Source of the DNA: an uncultured Kordia sp. | Lineage (GTDB): Bacteria > Bacteroidota > Bacteroidia > Flavobacteriales > Flavobacteriaceae | NCBI RefSeq assembly: GCF_947489565.1 | Contig: NZ_CANLEA010000012.1 | Location: forward strand, 162,565 to 226,564 | DNA: 64,000 bases | Direction of reading: 5' to 3' | Shown here: one piece after another, positions 16,642 through 24,625 of the stretch | Layout of the letters: the number at the start of each line of letters is the position of its first letter | Numbering within the stretch: the first letter of the stretch is position 1 | Made by a program: the position numbers and the translations under genes | Notes under the pieces: generated by a model | The model's database searches: none | Seen by the model: only the letters and a program-made list of their open reading frames with translations | Told to the model about the DNA's origin: nothing

Positions 16642-16994
16642 GCATAAGAAATATATTCTCCTTTTAAGCGGACTTACATGTAATCATGTAAATTTTATCT
16701 TTTGAAGAATAAATAACCTAAAAAACCTACGGTAAACTTAGACAAAGTACTTGTATGATAAAAGAAAATGCACACGTAATTTATAAATTACGGGCAAATA
16801 TTTAAGACTTTAAATTGCTGATTACCAGATTCTAACAACTTATTTTTTTACATGTTTTTCATAAAAAAACTGAGTCGTTCTGAGACCCTATTTTTCATGA
16901 ATTTGTTGATAAGAATCGGAATTTAAATTTGGAATTAAGATGTTTAAAGGCGATTTGTCCTTAAAAAATACATCTTCTTTTGAAAAAGAAAAAC

Positions 16995-18707
16995 TTATAA
17001 AAGTCCGCTTTCATCCAAACTATCTTCGATGGTTTTACGAACAACTTTATATGCTTTTCGTTGTCCAAGAAGTCGAAAAGCAAAGGTGTAAAAACCACTT
17101 TTAGTGAGCGATTTTATAATGGTACGAATTCGTTTTTTAATAGGTTTTTTATACACCTTATCAAAAGTTTCCATATTGTATTTTGGATACTTCGGATATT
17201 CTAAATTCGCATCTATTCCATACGTATTTGTATCAAACTTTTTATTGATGACTTGCAATGCTCGCATGTCGGGAATAATTGGAAAGTATTTAGGCTCTTT
17301 ATTTAAATCATCTTTATCACTATACGAAAAACGATCTTTAGCTGCTTCCGTAACTTGTGCGCCAAATCGTTTGACAATATTTCTATTTTCTACCGCGAAA
17401 TAATAACGTAAAAACGATTGGCAATTTTTTCTTCCCAAATGAAAATCATGTTCACGGAACGATTCGTCTAAAAATCCACCAAAACCACTTAAAGGTGCAG
17501 ATGCTAAATCTTTTTTGGAACGAATCCATCCTTCTGCTGTTTTATGTTTTCGTTTGGGTTCTACCAAAAACTTGGTTCGATTGCTTAAAGATAAAGCTTC
17601 TAAAATTCCATCTTGATTAAACATCACCTGATTTCGCAATGCTTTAAACATTCCTTTCGCAATAGAAATAATATCACGCTTGCTATCATACGGATCTAAA
17701 TCGTGATCTTGATTTGGAAAAGGATCTACCATCATAATGGCATAATTATCATCTTCACGAATGGTTTCATTTTTTTCAATGAGTACTTTCATACAAATAC
17801 CAAAAGGTTCATTGTTAATCAATCCGCCATCTACAGAATTAAATTTATATACATCATCTTTCTTCAAATCAACACGAATGCCTTCACTCCTATCAAATAA
17901 ATATTTTGGATAACGTGCTACATATTCATGCGCAATGGTAATTTCTCGCGATTTTAATCCAATAGGAAAAGCAGAAGTACTTAATGTGGCATTTTTCAAA
18001 TAATTCACATGTTCTTTATCCTTTAAATCCAATACAAAATATAAAGAGTCTTCATGTTCAGGAATTCCTGATTTATGTTCGTCATTTGCTATTTTATACC
18101 GAAAAAATCCTCCGTGATTGGTAATTACGCTTTCACTATCTTTAAAATCAATATTAAAGTTCAATCCGCGCAAGTTGGTCGTTGTCAACACCAAGTCTAA
18201 ACTTTTGGAAACATAATTTGGAAATGCCACATGATCATTTGTTTTCAACGCATTGTCTGCAATGGTCTCTATAGGCGCTACATTTAATAATGATTCTGGA
18301 TATTCGTCAACTTTCAAATCATCTATATTCAACAATTTCATCAAAGACGTTTCCGTATCAGTATCTGCCATTTTTACCCAAGATTGGTAAAAGACATTAT
18401 TTTCTCCATTCGGATTGTCTTTATTTACAAAACGATGATCTTTGTCCAACAAACTCAATACTGTCAACGTTCCAGTAATTCCACCTGCCGAAGCGCCACT
18501 TAACACTTCCAATTCTACATCATGCATCGGAATAGAATCGTCATACTCAGGATGATTTTCCCCAAGTTCTCGATTGCGTTTTTTAGCGTTTTCCCACAAA
18601 TGCAATGATTCTAATAAATAATCAATCACACCAGCGGTATAGGCTCCTGCTGAAACAGCGCCAGCCATGGTAATACATATTTTAAACTTTTTCGTAGGCA
18701 TTTTCAT
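16995..18707 (-). CDS. Patatin-like phospholipase
   Basis: ATG at 18707 (MKMPTKKFKICITMAG) is preferred; the longer frame from 18776 adds a non-conserved stretch and overlaps the divergent gene's leader. 570 residues, no signal peptide. Motifs: oxyanion segment GAVSAGAYTAG (near residue 17), nucleophile elbow GASAGG (about residue 75) and the dyad Asp in VDGGLINN (near 270). Patatin enzymes use a Ser-Asp dyad to hydrolyse acyl esters of membrane lipids. The protein is longer than the minimal domain, with about 250 residues beyond the DGG motif that are not recognised. It is divergent from the persulfide dioxygenase gene and ends next to the hairpin-repeat region. Confidence 0.85.
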   Translation of the reverse strand: MKMPTKKFKICITMAGAVSAGAYTAGVIDYLLESLHLWENAKKRNRELGENHPEYDDSIPMHDVELEVLSGASAGGITGTLTVLSLLDKDHRFVNKDNPNGENNVFYQSWVKMADTDTETSLMKLLNIDDLKVDEYPESLLNVAPIETIADNALKTNDHVAFPNYVSKSLDLVLTTTNLRGLNFNIDFKDSESVITNHGGFFRYKIANDEHKSGIPEHEDSLYFVLDLKDKEHVNYLKNATLSTSAFPIGLKSREITIAHEYVARYPKYLFDRSEGIRVDLKKDDVYKFNSVDGGLINNEPFGICMKVLIEKNETIREDDNYAIMMVDPFPNQDHDLDPYDSKRDIISIAKGMFKALRNQVMFNQDGILEALSLSNRTKFLVEPKRKHKTAEGWIRSKKDLASAPLSGFGGFLDESFREHDFHLGRKNCQSFLRYYFAVENRNIVKRFGAQVTEAAKDRFSYSDKDDLNKEPKYFPIIPDMRALQVINKKFDTNTYGIDANLEYPKYPKYNMETFDKVYKKPIKKRIRTIIKSLTKSGFYTFAFRLLGQRKAYKVVRKTIEDSLDESGLL

Positions 18708-18829
18708 AGTAATTTCTGGATAAATATAGCGTTTTAACATGCTTTTTATTGCAGTATTCACATAAAGGACATGCAATTTTTAACAAATTAATACCAACCG
18801 TGTACAACACTCGCAATCATAATGTTTGT

Positions 18830-18837
18830 TATATTTG
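18830..18837 (+). promoter_or_regulatory. Probable -7 element of the persulfide dioxygenase gene
   Basis: TATATTTG fits TAnnTTTG and lies 19 bp before the ATG at 18857, the expected place for a short leader. No clear TTTG is seen at the -33 position. Confidence 0.4.
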
Positions 18838-18856
18838 TAATCGTAAAATCATAAGA

Positions 18857-20263
18857 ATGAAGATTGAACAAATATATACAGGTTGTTTAGCACAAGGTGC
18901 GTATTATATAGAGTCTAATGGAGAAGCTGCAATAATTGATCCATTACGAGAAACTCAAACATATATTGACAAAGCAGCGGCTAACGGCGTGAAAATCAAG
19001 TATGTTTTTGAAACGCACTTTCATGCAGACTTTGTGTCAGGTCACTTAGATTTGGCAAAAGCAACTGGCGCAACTATTGTTTTTGGTCCAAATGCAAAGA
19101 CAGATTACGAAATGTATAGCGCCAAAGACAATGAAGTATTCTCTTTGGGAGATATTCAAATAAAAGTTTTACACACGCCAGGTCACACCTTAGAATCTAC
19201 CACGTATTTATTGATGGATGAAAACGGTAAGGAACATGCTATTTTTTCTGGAGACACCTTATTTTTAGGTGATGTTGGACGACCAGATTTGGCCATTAAA
19301 TCAGATTTAACCAAAGAAGATTTAGCAGGAATGTTATTTGATTCACTTCGTACGAAAATCATGCCTTTAGCAGATGATATTATTGTATATCCTGCACATG
19401 GTGCTGGTTCTGCTTGTGGAAAGAATTTAAGTAAAGAAACCGTTGGTATTTTAGGAGAACAAAAGCAAACCAATTATGCGTTGCGTGCCGATATGACTAA
19501 AGAAGAGTTTGTAAAGGAAGTATTAGATGGCATTGCGCCACCACCACAATATTTTGCTAAAAACGCACTTTTAAATAAAGTTGGATATGCTACTTTTGAA
19601 ACTGTTTTAGAAAAAGGAAATATCGCCTTAACTCCAGAAAAGTTAGAAGCATTAGCCAACGAAGAAAATGCATTGGTATTAGATGTTCGTAATCGAAAAG
19701 ACTTTTTAAGAGAACATATTCCGAATAGTATTTTTATTGGCTTAGACGGAAGCTTTGCTCCTTGGGTTGGCGCTTTGATTAAAGATTTACAACAACCTAT
19801 CGTTTTAGTAGTTCCGGAAGGAAAATCTGAAGAAGCTATTACACGACTTTCTAGAGTTGGGTATGACAATACTTTAGGATATTTAGCAGGAGGAATCAAA
19901 GCATGGAAAGCTAGTGGAAGAGAAACTACAAGTATCACTTCTATCTCGGCTGAAGAATTTGCAAATCGTACTAAAAACAGCGACTTAAATATCTTAGATG
20001 TTCGTAAAGCTGGCGAATATAAAGCAAAACATATTGAAGATGCACAACATTTTGCGCTCGATTATATTGATAAAAACATGAATGAAGTTGACGCAAACAA
20101 AGCATATCATATTCATTGTGCTGGTGGATATCGCTCTGTGATTGCTGCTTCTATCTTAAAAGCACGTGGTTTTCACAAAGTAACCGATGTTGCTGGTGGA
20201 TTTGCTGCAATTAAACAGACAGACATTCCTTTGACAGAATTTGTTTGTCCGTCTACACTCTAA
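18857..20263 (+). CDS. CstB-like fusion: persulfide dioxygenase (MBL fold), pseudo-rhodanese and rhodanese
   Basis: ATG at 18857 (MKIEQIYTGCLAQGAYYIES) is the start; upstream codons of the open frame are non-conserved. 468 residues. Residues 1-240 are a metallo-beta-lactamase fold with HFHADFVSGH, the Asp/His pair in SGDTLFLGDVGRPDL and PAHGAG, the iron site of ETHE1-type persulfide dioxygenases. Residues about 265-360 form a rhodanese fold whose active-site loop has no Cys (VVPEGKSEEA), so it is inactive. Residues about 375-465 form a second rhodanese with Cys in HCAGGYRS. The same three-part order is known from staphylococcal CstB, which turns persulfides into thiosulfate. Expected role: sulfide or persulfide detoxification in the cytoplasm. 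No adjacent CstR-type regulator is seen. Confidence 0.88.
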   Translation: MKIEQIYTGCLAQGAYYIESNGEAAIIDPLRETQTYIDKAAANGVKIKYVFETHFHADFVSGHLDLAKATGATIVFGPNAKTDYEMYSAKDNEVFSLGDIQIKVLHTPGHTLESTTYLLMDENGKEHAIFSGDTLFLGDVGRPDLAIKSDLTKEDLAGMLFDSLRTKIMPLADDIIVYPAHGAGSACGKNLSKETVGILGEQKQTNYALRADMTKEEFVKEVLDGIAPPPQYFAKNALLNKVGYATFETVLEKGNIALTPEKLEALANEENALVLDVRNRKDFLREHIPNSIFIGLDGSFAPWVGALIKDLQQPIVLVVPEGKSEEAITRLSRVGYDNTLGYLAGGIKAWKASGRETTSITSISAEEFANRTKNSDLNILDVRKAGEYKAKHIEDAQHFALDYIDKNMNEVDANKAYHIHCAGGYRSVIAASILKARGFHKVTDVAGGFAAIKQTDIPLTEFVCPSTL

Positions 20264-20309
20264 TAAACATTACATCACACACTCAAAAATAAGTAGATAT
20301 TCTTATCTA

Positions 20310-20390
20310 AATGTCAAATTGAGCACAGTCAAGATTCCATAAAAACGATATTCGTACTTTAACTTCTCGACTGTGTTCATAGTGACAATT
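20310..20390. repeat. Imperfect inverted repeat of a flavobacterial intergenic type
   Basis: Left arm 20312-20334 (GTCAAATTGAGCACAGTCAAGA) and right arm 20365-20387, whose reverse complement reads TGTCACTATGAACACAGTCG and on. Both carry the CACAGTC-AGA core seen in dispersed flavobacterial intergenic repeats of the form GTCA-TTCGAGCGCAGTCGAGA. The arms would fold into a long hairpin with a 30-base loop. Confidence 0.6.
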
Positions 20391-20479
20391 ACTAACTTTC
20401 AATAGCCATTTCGGTTCTTATTTTTATTTTTCAAACAACTACTTTCCCAAAATTACCATTCATTTTCTAATACGTACTA

Positions 20480-20508
20480 TTTGTACTTCTTCTTGCAGAT
20501 TACTTTTG
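20480..20508 (+). promoter_or_regulatory. Flavobacterial promoter of the SDR gene
   Basis: TTTG at 20480-20483 and TACTTTTG at 20501-20508 (fits TAnnTTTG) with a 17 bp spacer, 39 bp before the ATG at 20548. Confidence 0.6.
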
Positions 20509-20547
20509 TCATGTTATAAAAAATAAATCATAAAAAAAGATATAAAC

Positions 20548-21297
20548 ATGAGTAAAAGAGCATTAATTATAGGTGGTAGTAGTGGAATTGGAAGAGCAAC
20601 TGCACAAAACTTATTAAATGAAGGTGTTGAGGTACACGTAGTTGGTACAAACGCCACAAAATTAGAAGCATTTAAAAATGCAGCTGACGGAAATTTACAC
20701 ACACATCAAGTAGATATTACCAATGCAACACAAGTTGAGGCGTTGAATGAAAAAATCAATGGATTGGATAATTTAGATTATTTAGTGAATGCTTCTGGAA
20801 TTTTTGGACCAAAAGCCTTTTTAGATCATACGGTTGCTGATTATAATTCATACCAAGATTTAAACCGCGGTTTTTTCTTTATTACACAAGCTGCTGCTAA
20901 GAAAATGAGTTTGACAAATGGTGGTGCCATCGTCAATGTAGGTTCTATGTGGGCAAAACAAGCGGTAAAAGCAACGCCTTCTTCAGCGTATTCTATGCAA
21001 AAAGCTGGGCTGCATTCGTTGACACAGCATTTAGCAATGGAATTGGCAGATCATAAAATTCGTGTGAATGCGGTTTCTCCTGCAGTTGTGGAAACTCCTG
21101 TATACGAAAGTGTTTTTGGAGGAAAACAAGAAGCACATGACGCTTTGCAAAATTTCCATGGATTCCATCCAATTGGACGTAATGGAAAAGCACAAGATGT
21201 AGCAGATACGATTTCTTATCTATTGTCTGATAAAGCTTCTTGGGTAACTGGTGCTATTTGGGATACCGATGGTGGCGTTATGTCTGGAAGAAATTAA
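20548..21297 (+). CDS. SDR-family NAD(P)-dependent oxidoreductase
   Basis: 249 residues, the classical SDR length. Cofactor motif GGSSGIG (residues 9-15), NASG (around residue 92), and the catalytic Ser-Tyr-Lys set (Ser in VGSMWAKQ, then AYSMQK). The C-terminal substrate loop ends in [10 protein letters not shown], the usual enoyl/keto-reductase style ending. The substrate cannot be assigned. It heads a plus-strand cluster with an AhpD-like protein, a flavin amine oxidase and an AraC regulator, but a terminator hairpin lies between this gene and the next. A promoter with both elements is visible upstream. Confidence 0.88.
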   Translation: MSKRALIIGGSSGIGRATAQNLLNEGVEVHVVGTNATKLEAFKNAADGNLHTHQVDITNATQVEALNEKINGLDNLDYLVNASGIFGPKAFLDHTVADYNSYQDLNRGFFFITQAAAKKMSLTNGGAIVNVGSMWAKQAVKATPSSAYSMQKAGLHSLTQHLAMELADHKIRVNAVSPAVVETPVYESVFGGKQEAHDALQNFHGFHPIGRNGKAQDVADTISYLLSDKASWVTGAIWDTDGGVMSGRN

Positions 21298-21320
21298 TTC
21301 TACGAACAACTTTCTATTCA

Positions 21321-21350
21321 AGGCAAAGTTTTATAGGCTTTGCCTTTTTT
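21321..21350 (+). terminator. Terminator between the SDR and AhpD-like genes
   Basis: Stem AGGCAAAG (21321-21328) / CTTTGCCT (21338-21345), 9-base loop, T-run to 21350. Ends 20 bp before the next ATG, so read-through would be needed to express the following genes from the SDR promoter. Confidence 0.75.
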
Positions 21351-21369
21351 AATCTTTAAAAAAACAATT

Positions 21370-21675
21370 ATGTACGATATGACTAACTTAAAGCAGTTAG
21401 GTGCTTTAGGAAAAAACGCGCCTGCTGCTATGAAAGCATTCCAAACCTTAGATCAGGCTGCACTTGGAGATGGAATCATTCCGAAAAAATATAAAGAATT
21501 AATGGCAATTGCTGTAGCTTTGACTACACAATGTCCGTATTGTTTGGAAATTCATAAAAAACATGCGATTGACGCTGGCGCAACCCAAGAAGAATTGGCA
21601 GAAGTTACTTTTATTGCTGCTGCCTTACGTGCTGGTGCTGCCGTAGTACACGGAACACATTTAATGGAACACTAA
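21370..21675 (+). CDS. Carboxymuconolactone decarboxylase/AhpD-like protein
   Basis: ATG at 21370 (MYDMTNLKQLGALGK) is preferred; the longer frame from 21340 would start inside the terminator. 101 residues. The redox motif CPYCLEIHKKHA (near residue 52) is the CxxC...H site of AhpD-type alkylhydroperoxidases, which act as small disulfide reductants or peroxidase partners. Its stop codon overlaps the ATG of the amine oxidase by one base (TAATG), so the two are translationally coupled. A role in handling peroxide formed by the neighbouring flavin oxidase is plausible inference. Confidence 0.85.
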   Translation: MYDMTNLKQLGALGKNAPAAMKAFQTLDQAALGDGIIPKKYKELMAIAVALTTQCPYCLEIHKKHAIDAGATQEELAEVTFIAAALRAGAAVVHGTHLMEH

Positions 21676-22724
21676 TGACGCAAAAAAAAGCTAGATATAT
21701 TATTATTGGCGCTGGTTTGTCTGGTTTAACAACCGCTTTTAAATTACATCAAAAGGGAGAAACCAATGTATTGATTTTGGAAGCCAGAGATCGTATTGGC
21801 GGTCGTATTATGACTGAGAATCATATTGATTTTGGTGCGACTTGGTTTCAGAATCATCATGAAAATTTATCAAGCCTTATAGAAGAAGTAGCCGTTGAAA
21901 AGTTTCATCAATTTAGTGATGGGAAAAGTGTTTTGGTATACAATTCTATGGCTCCTGCACATTATTTTGAGAACGATCCAAAGTATCCATCAGCATTTCG
22001 AATTGCTGGTGGATCTGCTGCATTGATTGAAAAATTGGCTTCTTTTTATACTGAGCAAATTCACACGAATACTGTTGTTTCTGAAATAAAAGAAGTTGAT
22101 AATCAAATTTTTATCTCCACAAATAATGGCAATTATATAGCAGATAAAGTCATTGTAACTATTCCGCCAAGAATCGCTACAAACATTATATTTTCGCCCG
22201 AATTGCCTGCTCATTTGATACACGATATGAAAAATACGCATACATGGATGAGCAATGCTATGAAAGTAGGTTTGACTTTTAAAACTCCTTTTTGGAAAGT
22301 CAAAGGGTTTTCGGGAACGCTTATTGGGCAAATTGGTTGTGTGACCGAATTGTACGATCATTGTTGCGCAGACGAAAAGACATTTGCCTTAATGGGATTT
22401 GTCAATGAAGCTTTGCGCGATCTTTCTAAGGAAGAACGAAAAGCTAAAATTTTAGCCTATTTACAAAAATATTTGGGAGACGAAGTACTGAATTATGTCA
22501 CCTACGAAGAAAAAGATTGGTCGCAAGATGGTTTTACAGCTTCTAGTGATATTAAGTCTATTTACATGAGTCCGCGTTATGGAAATTCGAAATTTCAGGA
22601 ATTTTACCTCAACGGAAAATTGTTATTTTCTGGAGCAGAAACCTCTTCTATTCACGGTGGTTATATGGATGGCGCTGTGTTTAGTGGTTTGAAAGTTGCA
22701 GAGAAAATTTTATCGCAAGAATAA
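21675..22724 (+). CDS. FAD-dependent amine oxidase-family oxidoreductase
   Basis: 349 residues. FAD dinucleotide motif GAGLSGLTTAF (residues 12-22), then EARDRIGGRI, both standard for the monoamine oxidase/phytoene-desaturase superfamily. The C-terminal FAD block reads LLFSGAETSSIHGGYMDGAV. It is shorter than typical MAOs (about 450 residues), so the substrate domain is reduced. The substrate is not predictable. It is translationally coupled to the AhpD-like gene, and an AraC regulator starts 33 bp downstream, so the three probably form one unit. Confidence 0.85.
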   Translation: MTQKKARYIIIGAGLSGLTTAFKLHQKGETNVLILEARDRIGGRIMTENHIDFGATWFQNHHENLSSLIEEVAVEKFHQFSDGKSVLVYNSMAPAHYFENDPKYPSAFRIAGGSAALIEKLASFYTEQIHTNTVVSEIKEVDNQIFISTNNGNYIADKVIVTIPPRIATNIIFSPELPAHLIHDMKNTHTWMSNAMKVGLTFKTPFWKVKGFSGTLIGQIGCVTELYDHCCADEKTFALMGFVNEALRDLSKEERKAKILAYLQKYLGDEVLNYVTYEEKDWSQDGFTASSDIKSIYMSPRYGNSKFQEFYLNGKLLFSGAETSSIHGGYMDGAVFSGLKVAEKILSQE

Positions 22725-22757
22725 ATATTAAAAACTTATTGTATTTTTAATTGATTT

Positions 22758-23636
22758 TTGAAAGATTCTATAAAAAATATCGCGCAGTACCATTTGCATA
22801 AAGCACATCCTGAGAAACTTCAGTTTGAGATGTATGATTTGCAGGCATACCGAAAGCGAAGTTGTGAAAAAGCTGCAATTCCGCATTCACATAGTTATTA
22901 TCAGATTATTTGGTTTTTTGAAGATGGCGGCACACATTGTGTTGATTTTGAATCGTATGAAATTCAAAAAAATATGATCTTCTTTATTGCCAAAGATCGC
23001 ATTCATGCTTTTGATGATAATTTAGCCGTACAAGGTTTGCTTATTCATTTTAACGAAAGTTTTTTTATGCACAATGATGTAGATGTTTTTTTAAAGTATC
23101 ACATTTTCAATTCGCAAGAAAATCCACAATATGTTATTGATGAAGATACTGCTGAAACGGCTCATTTACATACAAAGTTGATATCGCGAGAGCTTTCAAA
23201 CCGATCGCAATTTGGATATGAAGACAGCATTCGATTTTCTTTGAAGGCTTTGTTAATCAATTTGGAACGTGTTCATCAAAAAGAACAATATCGTCAATTG
23301 ACATTTCACAGTCATTACGAATTGCAATTCGCAAAGTATAAAGAATTCGTAGAAGAAAATTATTCCAAAGGACTTTCGGTAGCTGATTATGCGCAACTTT
23401 TACACATTTCATCCAAAACGCTGAATACTATTACCAAAGAAATTGCCAAAAAATCAGCTTCTCAAATTATTGCAGATCGTATCGTTTTACAGGCAAAACG
23501 TTTATTAAAATTTACTTCCTTACAAATTGGTGAAATTGCTTTTAAAGTAGGTTTTGAAGATCCTTCTTATTTTGTAAAGTACTTTAAAAGGCATGTGGGA
23601 ATTGCACCTACAAATTTTAGAAATGAAGTCATTTAA
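22758..23636 (+). CDS. AraC-family transcriptional regulator (TTG start)
   Basis: The reading frame starts at TTG 22758; an in-frame stop lies just upstream and the first ATG would be 25 codons later, inside the conserved cupin part. The N-terminal phrase KDSIKNIAQYHLHKAHPEK belongs to the family, so TTG is taken as the start. 292 residues: cupin-like sensor with HSHSYYQIIWFFEDGG (about residues 42-57), then a C-terminal HTH pair (LSVADYAQLLHISSKTLNTI and IGEIAFKVGFEDPSYFVKYF). It likely controls the oxidoreductase cluster it follows. Confidence 0.88.
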   Translation: MKDSIKNIAQYHLHKAHPEKLQFEMYDLQAYRKRSCEKAAIPHSHSYYQIIWFFEDGGTHCVDFESYEIQKNMIFFIAKDRIHAFDDNLAVQGLLIHFNESFFMHNDVDVFLKYHIFNSQENPQYVIDEDTAETAHLHTKLISRELSNRSQFGYEDSIRFSLKALLINLERVHQKEQYRQLTFHSHYELQFAKYKEFVEENYSKGLSVADYAQLLHISSKTLNTITKEIAKKSASQIIADRIVLQAKRLLKFTSLQIGEIAFKVGFEDPSYFVKYFKRHVGIAPTNFRNEVI

Positions 23637-23751
23637 CATATATCGACATACATTTTATTGATTTTTCTTTCATAAATACTACAAAATGTACGATAGCGTG
23701 CGGTTTCATATACACTACATTTAGTGCGATAAACCTAATATTCTTCACATT

Positions 23752-23961
23752 ATGAAAAAAAGTAAATTTAGAAAACTGAAACTCAGCAAAGAATCAATTT
23801 CCAAGTTAGAACAATCAAAAATCGGTGGCGTAGTGCCAGCTGGGACTTGTGAAGGTCCTTGTGAAGGAGGAACTGGTTGTTGCAATGGCTCACAAGGAGT
23901 TTGCTATGATCCAGAATCGTATAGCGGATGGCAAATTTGTATATGCGATATAGAGTTTTAG
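23752..23961 (+). CDS. Cys-rich Gly-Gly leader peptide, RiPP-like precursor
   Basis: 69 residues. Basic leader MKKSKFRKLKLSKESISKLE, then SKIGG (Gly-Gly at 25-26), then a core with seven Cys (TC, PC, GCC, VC, CIC) and many Gly. Leaders of this KLxLSKxSISxLE form belong to the natural-product/class I lanthipeptide-like precursors of Bacteroidota. The core has few Ser/Thr compared with Cys, so disulfides are at least as likely as thioethers. TACATTTA upstream is one base off a -7 element. No modification enzyme is adjacent. A second Gly-Gly peptide is convergent (24093-24236). Confidence 0.75.
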   Translation: MKKSKFRKLKLSKESISKLEQSKIGGVVPAGTCEGPCEGGTGCCNGSQGVCYDPESYSGWQICICDIEF

Positions 23962-23996
23962 AAGTATTGAAAATTAAATTGTTTTCAAAAACCTAG

Positions 23997-24069
23997 TAAA
24001 ATTCACTTCATTGTAGATCTGTGACATACTTATACTGTGTCTATCAAATTAGGAATGAAGTGAATTTTA
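23997..24069. terminator. Inverted repeat between two convergent peptide genes
   Basis: Perfect 16 bp arms TAAAATTCACTTCATT (23997-24012) and AATGAAGTGAATTTTA (24054-24069) separated by 41 bp that are partly self-complementary. The position, just after one stop and before the other, suggests a shared transcription stop, but no long T-run follows. Confidence 0.5.
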
Positions 24070-24092
24070 TAACTATTTCATATCGCAAAAAG

Positions 24093-24236
24093 CTAAAAAT
24101 TTACATCACTTCGTACGCCACTATCTGCTTTTTTAAACTTTTCTTTAACAGTTTCTCCGGAACCTTCTGCTCCGCCTTTTACACTAAACATTTGTGTTTT
24201 TGGTATTGCTCTTGCAATTAATTTGTTCTTTTTCAT
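24093..24236 (-). CDS. Short Gly-Gly leader peptide (47 aa)
   Basis: ATG at 24236 to TAG at 24093-24095. Leader MKKNKLIARAIPKTQMFSV, then Lys-Gly-Gly (21-22), then GAEGSGETVKEKFKKADSG and on, without Cys. The length, basic start and Gly-Gly position match the other precursor-like peptides here. Convergent with the Cys-rich peptide at 23752, with a 16 bp inverted repeat between. The hydrophilic helical core could equally be a small signalling or toxin-like peptide. Confidence 0.55.
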   Translation of the reverse strand: MKKNKLIARAIPKTQMFSVKGGAEGSGETVKEKFKKADSGVRSDVNF

Positions 24237-24309
24237 AAAAATATTATTTAATTAATAGTGTCTGTAAAGAACGAATCATTACCCAAAATAATTGTTGTTT
24301 TTAAAAAGT

Positions 24310-24546
24310 TTATGATTTCCAATAATCATTTGCTGCAGCAACTGTTTGGAAATTAACAGCAATGACATGTGACGCCATGGTAAGACCAGTTGGATTGTTG
24401 GCGTATTCTGGTCGTAATTTTTTTAATACTTCTACATTTGGTTGTGTGGATTTTACGCCCATCCTGGAGAGTTTGATGGCAAGTTCATATCCTTCTTGTG
24501 GCGTTGAGGTTTGCAAGCTATGCAGCCATATTTCTGGTGATTCCAT
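24310..24546 (-). CDS. Hexameric tyrosine-coordinated haem protein (HTHP)
   Basis: 78 residues, close to the length of the characterised Silicibacter HTHP. The family pattern is present: ESPEIWLHSLQTSTPQEGYE at the start, LSRMGVKSTQPNVEV, then LRPEYANN with the Tyr expected to bind the haem iron, and NFQTVAAANDYWKS at the end. HTHP forms a ring of six subunits with six haems and has weak peroxidase and catalase activity. No signal peptide, so cytoplasmic. It is alone, next to a divergent small peptide and an AraC regulator on the same strand upstream. Confidence 0.85.
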   Translation of the reverse strand: MESPEIWLHSLQTSTPQEGYELAIKLSRMGVKSTQPNVEVLKKLRPEYANNPTGLTMASHVIAVNFQTVAAANDYWKS

Positions 24547-24625
24547 TGTATTATTTTTAGTTTGAAGTAAATATAATATGGAAATTATATGCTTCTTAAG
24601 GACGATTGAATCAAAACATGGACAA

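Larger units (their letters stand above)
15561..16994. other. 1.4 kb gene-free region carrying a family of hairpin elements
   Basis: No plausible coding frame on either strand. Three related units (15600-15731, 15823-15955, 16057-16187) and two further hairpins (16447-16474, 16612-16641) are listed separately. Between them lie degenerate copies of the phrase TTACCAGATTSTAA (16253-16266 as ATCAGATAGTTAAT; 16821-16836 as TTACCAGATTCTAACA) without an obvious hairpin. Other small palindromes include TTCGTT/AACGAA near 15993-16014. Confidence 0.7.

Noticed and set aside
15561..16700. CRISPR-like array
   Set aside because: Repeats are about 130 bp, only three clear units, with changed stems and no constant spacers or cas genes.
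19474..19938. 154-residue minus-strand frame opposite the CstB-like gene
   Set aside because: Shadow of a conserved coding region with no family resemblance.
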